Shown one piece after another: positions 16,604 to 23,457 of a stretch of DNA of 64,000 nt. The stretch is from Pseudomonadota bacterium (lineage in GTDB: Bacteria > Pseudomonadota > Gammaproteobacteria > Steroidobacterales > Steroidobacteraceae), in the NCBI GenBank assembly GCA_023417315.1, contig JAEZFW010000043.1, positions 60,137 through 124,136 of the forward strand. The letters are read 5' to 3'. The translations under genes were made by a program, and so were the position numbers. Under the pieces are notes generated by a model, which saw only the letters and a list, made by a program, of their open reading frames with translations, did no database searches and was not told where the DNA came from. Every line of letters starts with the position of its first letter. Positions within the stretch are counted from its first letter, which is position 1.

Positions 16604-17698
16604 TCATCGATCGACAGGCTGTCGGTGCCCGTCGGCGATCGGCTTTTCGCGCCACCATGTCGCGAGCGTGGCGCCGGTGATGTTCATTAGCGAACCGAAC
16701 ACCACGGGGGCGAGTGCGACCGCGCGACCCAGTTCCAATGCTAGACCGGTGGCGAGACCGGCATTTTGCAAACCGACTTCAAACGAAATAGTTCGACACG
16801 TGCGCTCATCCATCCGGAGGGCACGGCAAGTCCAATAACCGAGCAGGTAACCCGAGAGGTTATGCAAGAGTGCGACCACAATGAGAATCAACCCCACGGC
16901 GAGCAACTCGTCTCGCCGGCCGGCGGTCATGATCATGAGGATCGCGACGATGCCGCCCATCGACACCCTCGGCATTAAGCGATCGAGCCACGCGGTCCGA
17001 CCGTGAAATAGGTGATTGAAGATCAGACCCGCGATGACCGGCAGGATGGTCATCTTCGTGACGTCCCACATCATCGCCCAAGGATCGATCGGGATGTAGT
17101 GGCCTGCGAGCCACTGCATATAGAACGGTGTGATGAGCGGAGCCAGCAGCGTTGCGACTGTCGTGAGCGTCACGGACAACGCAAGGTTGGCGTTGGCGAT
17201 GTAGGCCATCACGTTCGAGGCAAGACCGCTGGGCGCAGCGCCGATGAGAATCACACCTGCCGCCATTTCAGGCGGGAAGTCGAAGGCCAATGCGAGGCCC
17301 GCGCCCACAAAAGGCATGATCGTGAACTGGCACCCGATCCCGACGCCCACTGCAACAGGCGCCTTCACCACCCCGGCGAAATCCTTCGCGCTCATCACCG
17401 TGCCCATCCCGAACATGATGATCTGCAGTAGGGGCACAATGAGCTTGCTGAATTTGAAATCGCCCCACGCCACCATCGGCGCCGGGAAACACATCGCGAG
17501 GGTCACCGCGCCGAAGATCATCAAGCTATAGGAAATGCCCCGTAGCCGTTCGCTGCCACGCACGCCGATCGCAGCGATCAAGAAGAACGCGGCCAGCACG
17601 GTGCCACCGGCCAGTGGCCGGGAGACCACGAACAGCACGATGGCGACAACGAATAAAGCGAAGGATAGGCGCAGCAGCGTCTGGTGATAGGAGGTCAT
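16604..17698 (-). CDS. Bile acid:sodium symporter family (BASS/SBF) transporter
   Basis: 364 residues, nearly all hydrophobic helices. Conserved features are GTVMSAKDFAGV, the GAAPSGLASNVMAYIANAN crossover and EVGLQNAGLATGLAL, the two unwound-helix motifs that bind sodium and substrate in this family. It has ~2 extra N-terminal helices. It is the last gene of an operon with the RraA-like and enolase-superfamily genes (14 bases after the latter's stop), so its cargo is probably an organic acid made or used by those enzymes rather than a bile acid. That is inference. Confidence 0.85.
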   Translation of the reverse strand: MTSYHQTLLRLSFALFVVAIVLFVVSRPLAGGTVLAAFFLIAAIGVRGSERLRGISYSLMIFGAVTLAMCFPAPMVAWGDFKFSKLIVPLLQIIMFGMGTVMSAKDFAGVVKAPVAVGVGIGCQFTIMPFVGAGLALAFDFPPEMAAGVILIGAAPSGLASNVMAYIANANLALSVTLTTVATLLAPLITPFYMQWLAGHYIPIDPWAMMWDVTKMTILPVIAGLIFNHLFHGRTAWLDRLMPRVSMGGIVAILMIMTAGRRDELLAVGLILIVVALLHNLSGYLLGYWTCRALRMDERTCRTISFEVGLQNAGLATGLALELGRAVALAPVVFGSLMNITGATLATWWREKPIADGHRQPVDR

Positions 17699-17712
17699 GC
17701 CGAACCGCGAGG

Positions 17713-18999
17713 TTATTCGAAGAACGGAACTCCGGGCGCGGCGTACTTGCGCATCCCTTCTTCATTGATTTCTACGCCGATACCGGGTTTCTCCGAGAGC
17801 TGCATAAACCCATCGGTCATCTTGGGGACGTCATGAGTGACGATCTCGTCGAACATCGGATTCTTATGAAAATAGATCTGCCACTCCATGATCATGAAGT
17901 TCGGCACGGAGGCGCACACGTGGCACGCTGCCATGGCACCCAGCATCGAGGCCACCATGTGCGGCGCGAAGGGCGTGTAGTAGAGGTTCGCGAGATTCGC
18001 GATGCGCTGGCCCTCGCCCAGCCCGCCACACTTTTGCAGGTCGGGCATGACGATGTCCACCGCACCGATCTCGAGCATCTCGCGAAAGCCGTAGGCTAGA
18101 TAGCTGTTCTCGCCGGCGCAGATCGGAGTCGTCGTCGACTCGGTGATTCGCTTGTAGGCTTGGATGTTTTCGGCGGGGACCGGTTCCTCCAGCCACATCA
18201 GCTTCAAAGGCTCCATCAGTTTAGCGACCTTCTCCCCAGTGATTGCATCGTAGCGCCCATGCATGTCGGCACAGATGTCGACGTTCGGGCCTACTGCCTC
18301 ACGTGCCGCTGTCATCTGGTCGACCATGCGTTGCAGCTCAGCGGGGCTGGCGGTCCAGTTGTAGGCATCGTACTTGTTCGGGTCATTGAATTGATCGAGG
18401 TCGAACTTCACCGCGTTGAAACCCATGTCGACCGCCTCACGCGCGGCTTTCGCGAACTCCTCCGGCTTCGGTAGCTTCACCTGATAGAGCGCGGTATCCA
18501 TATAGACGCGGATGCGGTCGCGAAACTTGCCGCCGAGCAGCTGATACACGGGAAGTCCGAGCGCTTTGCCCGCGAGATCCCACAGCGCCGCCTCCACCGC
18601 TGATAACACTGCGACGTACATCCCGGCCTGTGCACCCTGGAAAAAACCCATGCGCCGGATGTCCTCGAACAGGCGATGCACGTTGAGCGGGTTCTTCCCC
18701 TTCAGTCGCTCGCCGAACATTTTCACCAAGTGGTAGGTGCCGGGGACGGCATCGACACCCTCGCCGCAACCCCAAATGTCCTGGTTCGTATAGATCTTCA
18801 CGAACAGGCCGGATCCCTGGCGGATGTAGCCGCACTTGATGTCGGTGATCTTGAGCTCGGAGGGCGCCGAAGATTTCGTCGGTGTCGCGGCGACGGCCTG
18901 TTCAAGGCTCGCGCCGAATGTCGAGAGCCCACCCACGCCAAGCAACGTGGCAGGAATGCTCTTGCTAATGAAGTCGCGGCGGGAGCGTGTGTGTTTCAT
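17713..18999 (-). CDS. Enolase-superfamily sugar-acid dehydratase (mandelate racemase/muconate lactonizing type), Tat-exported
   Basis: 428 residues. SRRDFISKSIPATLLGVGG is a twin-arginine signal. The barrel has AVKFDLDQF, the metal ligands in DICADMHGRYD, LMWLEEPVP and CAGEN, and VDIVMPDLQKCGG. The D-x-H-G-R pattern is that of the galactonate/mannonate dehydratase-like groups, in which this His acts as catalyst. It would dehydrate a sugar acid to a 2-keto-3-deoxy acid. A folded enzyme exported by Tat means the reaction would be periplasmic, unusual for this family. It lies 65 bases after the RraA-like gene. Confidence 0.85.
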   Translation of the reverse strand: MKHTRSRRDFISKSIPATLLGVGGLSTFGASLEQAVAATPTKSSAPSELKITDIKCGYIRQGSGLFVKIYTNQDIWGCGEGVDAVPGTYHLVKMFGERLKGKNPLNVHRLFEDIRRMGFFQGAQAGMYVAVLSAVEAALWDLAGKALGLPVYQLLGGKFRDRIRVYMDTALYQVKLPKPEEFAKAAREAVDMGFNAVKFDLDQFNDPNKYDAYNWTASPAELQRMVDQMTAAREAVGPNVDICADMHGRYDAITGEKVAKLMEPLKLMWLEEPVPAENIQAYKRITESTTTPICAGENSYLAYGFREMLEIGAVDIVMPDLQKCGGLGEGQRIANLANLYYTPFAPHMVASMLGAMAACHVCASVPNFMIMEWQIYFHKNPMFDEIVTHDVPKMTDGFMQLSEKPGIGVEINEEGMRKYAAPGVPFFE

Positions 19000-19064
19000 G
19001 TCTGAGGCAATGACAGATCGGAAGTTAGCTGAAGGTCGACACGATGGCTGAGCTCAACCCAGCG

Positions 19065-20015
19065 CTACCAAGTGCGCGTCTTGAGGAGCTCCTGGATTTG
19101 CTCCTTGGGCACGGGCAGCTCATCCATGTGCTCGTTGAGCCATGATGAGAAGTCCCGCTCGATCTCATCCGACCAACGCGAGTCGATCTCACCGGGCGTG
19201 TACTTCTGCTCGCGCAGTCGCTGGTGCCCGAACATATCACGCAAGCGCACGACCTCGGAGGTCTTGACCACTTTCTCGGCGAGCTGCGCCGGGATGAAGA
19301 TCACGCCGCCATCGCGCCCGAGCACCACATCGCCCGGCATTACCGTGGCGTGGCCGATGCGGGTCGGCTGGTTGATGCCGACGAGCGTGGTGTTGAGCTG
19401 GCCCGCAGGGTTGTTGAGGTGATGCGAAGGGTGATAGCTCTTAAAGAAAGAGGTGAATCCCTCAATTTCCTTGAGTCCCGCAACGTCGCGCAGCGCGCCG
19501 TAATAGACGATGCCGTTGCCCGTCTTCGCGAAGATCGAATTGCCGAGGTTGTCGCCGACCGTCGGGCCGTCGAGGTGCGCGCCGAACTGATCGACCACGT
19601 AGACGTCGCGTTTAGTCAGCAGATCGATGGTCCATGAATTCTGCGACTTCACCCGGCCGTCTTTGTTGTGGCCGCGGTCGTCGAACGCGCGGTGAATGTC
19701 GGGCCGGCCCGGCATGAATGTGGCAGTCACGGCACGGCCAACGAGCACCTCATCGCCGTGCAACGTCATCCAATCGCCCTCATATTGATAGTTGTAGTTC
19801 TCTCCCCGAAGCACCGCCCACGCTTCCTCGAGCGTCACGAGCTTCATGCGGTCGAGGATTTCGTCAGGCACCTTGGGCCGCCCGTCCGGGAAGCGCTCGC
19901 CTTTCCATTCGCGAGTGAGAAACTCGAGCTCGGCCTTGGGGATCTGTTGGCCGAAGACAGAGGCGGACACCAAGGTCAGCGCCAGCAGGACAATCAATCG
20001 AAGTGAAGAAATCAT
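19065..20015 (-). CDS. RraA-like family protein (HMG/CHA aldolase type), secreted
   Basis: 316 residues. A Sec signal peptide (MISSLRLIVLLALTLVSASVFGQ) precedes an RraA/4-hydroxy-4-methyl-2-oxoglutarate aldolase-like domain. Conserved residues appear in VGDNLGNS, YYGALRDVAGLKEIEG (the Arg-Asp pair that binds metal and the oxo-acid) and MPGDVVLGRDGGVIFIP. The C-terminal ~60 residues are an extra helical tail. It may cleave or decarboxylate an oxo-acid produced by the next enzyme of the operon. It is the first gene of the three-gene operon 20015-16604. Classical RraA also inhibits RNase E, but the export signal argues against that role here. Confidence 0.82.
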   Translation of the reverse strand: MISSLRLIVLLALTLVSASVFGQQIPKAELEFLTREWKGERFPDGRPKVPDEILDRMKLVTLEEAWAVLRGENYNYQYEGDWMTLHGDEVLVGRAVTATFMPGRPDIHRAFDDRGHNKDGRVKSQNSWTIDLLTKRDVYVVDQFGAHLDGPTVGDNLGNSIFAKTGNGIVYYGALRDVAGLKEIEGFTSFFKSYHPSHHLNNPAGQLNTTLVGINQPTRIGHATVMPGDVVLGRDGGVIFIPAQLAEKVVKTSEVVRLRDMFGHQRLREQKYTPGEIDSRWSDEIERDFSSWLNEHMDELPVPKEQIQELLKTRTW

Positions 20016-20200
20016 GGTCGAGACTCACCGCTATCGGAGCGTTCGATGATGACCCGGTCGCTAAGATCGGTTAAGCGAAGAAGTGTTTGCGCAATATCAC
20101 GAGTGTCCCACACCTTCACAGCACGGTCAGCCTGAGTCACTTCGCGGGCCGATTTCGTCGTCCAAGGCAGTAGAACGCGGCACCCAGCGCCGCTCGGATT
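20012..20200 (-). pseudogene. Possible C-terminal remnant of an Mrr-like endonuclease
   Basis: The minus-strand frame ending at 20012 encodes CRVLLPWTTKSAREVTQADR followed by VKVWDTRDIAQTLLRLTDLS. The second part resembles the end of Mrr_cat restriction endonucleases (...VWDxxDLVxxLLxxYDxL). It stops matching at about 20200, where a repeat (TGCATTGGTGCGTGGTGATC) begins. The catalytic core is absent. It overlaps the ATG of the RraA-like gene by four bases. The family call rests on a short pattern. Confidence 0.25.
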
Positions 20201-20678
20201 TCGAGTTCGCATGTGCATTGGTGCGTGGTGATCTCGCGGCGCACTCTCGTTGAGCATCCTTCGAATCGGACTGCATGCGCGACCCGAGGACGCGCCACCC
20301 ATCTGTCGGCGCGACATCCACGCGGCAGTGGCCGTCATCGACCGTTGAACACCGCACGCTCTCCAGGCGACCAATCCCGGCGAAGCCTCAGCGTGGCACA
20401 CGGAGTGCTAACGACCGAACCGGAGACCGTGCGATCGATGAACTCGAATCCAACTCGGGGCCACGGCTTGAGGCGATTGGACACCCATTCGCGTGCTTAG
20501 CACAACTCGGTATCGAGCAATCGAGCACACGCACCCATCAGTCGGTGCGACATGCAATAGAGGCACTTAGCGAGGATTTAGTTATCCGAAAACGCAGCCG
20601 GATTTGAACTGGACACGGCGTTCTGCTTCCTCAGAACACTCGACGATCCAACGAAGATGACAAGCTCTGTCTCTCGTC
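20201..20678. other. Gene-free stretch with repeat fragments
   Basis: No coding frame stands out. Bases 20213-20233 (TGCATTGGTGCGTGGTGATC) match elements near 27415 and 33660. ATTGGACACCCA at 20475-20486 matches one arm of the repeat family seen at 37441, 53551 and 61793, and CGAGCACACGCACC near 20522 recurs near 45244. These look like debris of dispersed repeats. Confidence 0.45.
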
Positions 20679-21716
20679 CTACTGCCGGACCGGCTGCACG
20701 CGCAGCGGAGCCGACACGGGCGCACTTCGCGCAGGCATCACGACGTGCTGCGAGCGCAACTCGAGATCTTCCTGCAGCATGGATCGCAGATGCTCGAGTT
20801 GCACAGGCGAGAGGATCGATGCGCTGGCATCGAGGATACGCTGATGCGCCGTGCTCATGCGTTCGCGCCGTTGCTCCTGCTCGCGCCTCTGCCACGCTTC
20901 GTCGGGCACTTGGCCAAGCGCGATAGCCGGCACGCTCAGCTCCAAGAGCCGATTCTGTTCACGCGCGATTGTGCTCACGAGCGGTCGCACCTGTTCGGGT
21001 CGTAACGGCGCATCATCAGGCAAGCTCGCGCGATACCGCTGCACCAGAAAGCGGGCAAGTGCATTCTTATCGTATTCCTTCCACTCCTGATACTTGCTCG
21101 CACCAAGCAGTGCGAGGAGCTCGGCCTCGGCGATGCTTCGGCGCTCTTCGGCCTGGTCCATGAGTGCCTGCACCTCCGCTGGATTCGTTGGTCCCGGCAA
21201 CATTGGGATTGCAGCCATGTCGTCTCGGATGCGGTGCTCGGCAAGAAGATCGAGTAGTTGATCCGCTTGCCCCTTCGGAATTTGCAGGATGTCTGCAAGC
21301 TCAGGGTGCGTGGTGCTCATCGTCAGGCGATGTTTTGCCCGTTGCAGATCGCGGTACTCACGATCCTCGAGCAACCTGCGCTCACGCTCGCGGATCTCTT
21401 GTACGAGCCTGTACTGCTCCCGATCTGCCGCCGTATCGCCGCTCGGTGCGCGCGTCACGAACGGCGTCACCGGAGAGAGTGCGGGCGCGCCGATTGCCGA
21501 TTGCGAGACACCGCTCGGCGCGGTGCTGGAAGCACCACCCACGCTCAACAAGCCCGGCACGACGTATGAAGGTGAAGTCTCGCTGATGGTCAGCGCCGAC
21601 TCTGCATCGGCGCCGACCGCAGCCGTCTCATCGGTTTGGTTCGATGCCGATTGCTGTGCGGCGAGGGCGGAAGTGCACGCAATCATCGATGCCGCGACGA
21701 AATTGATCTTGAGCAA
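20679..21716 (-). CDS. Secreted helical protein, first of three paralogues
   Basis: 345 residues from a TTG at 21716, chosen because AGGAG lies nine bases upstream and it gives a clean signal peptide (LKINFVAASMIACTSALAAQ). A disordered Ser/Thr/Ala region (~25-110) precedes a charged alpha-helical domain: EIRERERRLLEDREYRDLQR, ILQIPKGQADQLLDLLAEHR, LLGASKYQEWKEYDKNALAR and ASILSPVQLEHLRSMLQEDL. These blocks recur, in the same order, in the proteins at 35234-36271 and 52098-53426. The last block resembles an LTxxQ-like pattern of periplasmic Spy/CpxP proteins, but that link is tentative. Function unknown. Confidence 0.7.
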   Translation of the reverse strand: MLKINFVAASMIACTSALAAQQSASNQTDETAAVGADAESALTISETSPSYVVPGLLSVGGASSTAPSGVSQSAIGAPALSPVTPFVTRAPSGDTAADREQYRLVQEIRERERRLLEDREYRDLQRAKHRLTMSTTHPELADILQIPKGQADQLLDLLAEHRIRDDMAAIPMLPGPTNPAEVQALMDQAEERRSIAEAELLALLGASKYQEWKEYDKNALARFLVQRYRASLPDDAPLRPEQVRPLVSTIAREQNRLLELSVPAIALGQVPDEAWQRREQEQRRERMSTAHQRILDASASILSPVQLEHLRSMLQEDLELRSQHVVMPARSAPVSAPLRVQPVRQ

Positions 21717-21801
21717 GGCGGTTTCTCCTGAGGCGAGGCCGTCTCTCCGAACTTCTTCCGCGTGAAAGGAAGAAGCACCAATAGAGGCCAGACGCGCAAG
21801 A

Positions 21802-21831
21802 GTTATAGCGCTACGCTTGGATTTGAGTCGA
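21802..21831 (-). promoter_or_regulatory. Promoter of the first helical paralogue
   Basis: On the minus strand, TCGACT and TATAAC are separated by 18 bases. The sequence around the -10 (GTAGCGCTATAACTC) is shared with the region upstream of the paralogue at 35234-36271, where the boxes are TTGACG and TATAGC with the same 18-base spacing. This conservation supports a real promoter. Confidence 0.55.
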
Positions 21832-22099
21832 CGCACGCACGAGAGATACGCAACGGATGCGCCGCGGTGCGCCGAGATCGTTACAAAGCAAGAACACTTT
21901 CCGGTCCTAGATGCGTAGCCTGAGAGCGAAGGCTACGAGATCGTGCAGCACCGATGTTCGGTATCTAGGCGATTCGGCCACAACTCGGTGGGTGCTCAGT
22001 GACGTGAGCCCTCCCGGTTCCAAGAGACTAAGAACACATAGAAGCGCGCTAAGTTGCGCGCCAAGAGATGCGAGCTCGGGATTGATTCTAGATCCACAT

Positions 22100-22123
22100 G
22101 TGTCACAGTATGCGTGTTACAGT
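22100..22123 (+). promoter_or_regulatory. Direct repeat, possible operator of the GntR-ABC operon
   Basis: GTGTCACAGT and GTGTTACAGT are repeated with a 14-base period, 34 bases before the start of the GntR-type gene. A possible TTGATT -35 at 22083 and CAGTAT -10 overlap the repeats. Binding by the GntR-type product, which would autoregulate the operon, is an inference. The preceding stretch (21837-22099) also has a CGTAGCC/GGCTACG hairpin at 21912-21935 and no gene. Confidence 0.4.
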
Positions 22124-22156
22124 TGATTCGACGACGCTCTCGAGGGCGCATACTTC

Positions 22157-22561
22157 ATGGTCCCATTCAAGGTAAAGCTCGATCCCGGCAAGTCGATCTT
22201 CGAGCAAGTCTGCTTCGCCGCCACGCGAGCGATTCTGGCGGGCGAGCTCAAGCCCGGCGAGGCATTTCCGTCCGTGCGCGCGCTCGCGGTCGCGCTCAAG
22301 ATTCATCCGAATACGGCGCACAAGGTCGTTCAACATTTGGTCCAGGACCGTTGGCTGATCGTGAAGCCCGGGCTCGGGACGGTCGTCGGACAACCTCCTA
22401 AGGCGCGTTCGGGCGATCGCAAGCGATTGCTGGAGAAGGACATCGAACAGCTCGTTGTCGAAGCTATTCGAGTCGGCGCGACCCTTGACGACGTGGTGAC
22501 CGCGATCACCGAGCAGTGGCAGAGCCTGCAGCGGCTGAAGGCGGTGTCGCATGGTGATTGA
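22157..22561 (+). CDS. GntR-family transcriptional regulator, YtrA type
   Basis: 134 residues. A GntR winged helix (SIFEQVCFAATRAILAGELK, then PSVRALAVALKIHPNTAHKV) is followed by only ~50 residues of helices, with no effector-binding domain. This short layout is that of the YtrA subfamily, which typically represses an ABC transporter encoded in the same operon. The reading frame overlaps the ATPase gene that follows by 11 bases, so translation is coupled. It most likely represses its own operon until a cell-envelope or antibiotic-type stress appears; the signal is not known. Confidence 0.9.
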   Translation: MVPFKVKLDPGKSIFEQVCFAATRAILAGELKPGEAFPSVRALAVALKIHPNTAHKVVQHLVQDRWLIVKPGLGTVVGQPPKARSGDRKRLLEKDIEQLVVEAIRVGATLDDVVTAITEQWQSLQRLKAVSHGD

Positions 22562-23447
22562 ATCGCACGGTCTCAGTAAGACGTACCGGCGTTTCGAGGC
22601 GCTTCACGATGTGAACCTGCGTGTACCCGAAGGTTCGGTGTTTGCGCTGCTCGGTCCCAACGGCGCGGGCAAGACGACCACGATCCGCACGATCCTGAAC
22701 ATCCTGCAGCCCGATCAGGGCGATGCATACGTTCTCGGCACGCGCTCCACACTTCTGCGCGCTCGGCATTACGAGCAGATCGGCTACGTCTCGGAGAGTC
22801 AACGCGTGCCGGAACGACTCCACGTCGCTCAATACCTGCTGTACTTGCGCAGCCTGTATTCGAACTGGGACGAGACACTCGAGCGCGGCCTGCTGCGGCA
22901 GTTCGATCTACCGTCCGATCGTCGCTTGAAGGATCTATCGCATGGAATGCGGATGAAATTGCTCCTGATCGGCGCGCTTGCGTTTCGGCCGAAGCTGCTC
23001 GTGCTCGATGAGCCGCTCAGCGGACTCGATCCACTCGTGCGCGACGAAGTCGTCAACGGTCTGCTGCAGCAAGCCGAAGACACCACGATCCTGATCTCAT
23101 CGCATGAGCTGACCGAGATCGAAAGTTTCACGACGCACGTTGCGTTCATGCATGACGGACGGCTCTTGATCCAGGAAGCCATCGAGACACTGCAGGAACG
23201 TTTCCGCAGCGTCAGTGTACGGCTCGCGGCCGTGAAGAGCCTTCCCTCTCCGCACCCGGCAGGTTGGCTGTCGCCGCAGATCGTCGGGCATCAGCTTCAG
23301 TTCGTCACGAGCCAGTTCGCAGATGAGCAGGAGTTATACGACAGCCTGACTGCGCACTTCGGCGCCGTATCCGTGCAGGCCGAGCCGATGAATCTGCGCA
23401 GCATTGCGAACGCACTGATGCAGGAGCACCGACGCCGCAAGGCGTGA
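22551..23447 (+). CDS. ABC transporter ATP-binding protein
   Basis: 298 residues. Walker A is GPNGAGKTT and Walker B LLVLDEPLSGLDP; the H-loop is ISSHE. The signature is LSHGMRMK, so the usual LSGGQ is changed at the third and fifth positions (LSHGM), as seen in some YtrB/CcmA-like exporter ATPases. The C-terminal ~80 residues are an accessory domain. It starts inside the regulator gene and ends 10 bases before the permease-hydrolase gene. It energises transport through that permease. Confidence 0.93.
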   Translation: MVIESHGLSKTYRRFEALHDVNLRVPEGSVFALLGPNGAGKTTTIRTILNILQPDQGDAYVLGTRSTLLRARHYEQIGYVSESQRVPERLHVAQYLLYLRSLYSNWDETLERGLLRQFDLPSDRRLKDLSHGMRMKLLLIGALAFRPKLLVLDEPLSGLDPLVRDEVVNGLLQQAEDTTILISSHELTEIESFTTHVAFMHDGRLLIQEAIETLQERFRSVSVRLAAVKSLPSPHPAGWLSPQIVGHQLQFVTSQFADEQELYDSLTAHFGAVSVQAEPMNLRSIANALMQEHRRRKA

Positions 23448-23457
23448 ACCGGCGCAC

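Noticed and set aside
20590..20640. CCGGATTTGAACTGG looks like a tRNA T-arm on the minus strand
   Set aside because: The stem has an A-C mismatch, and no anticodon arm, D-arm or acceptor stem can be formed with the flanking bases.
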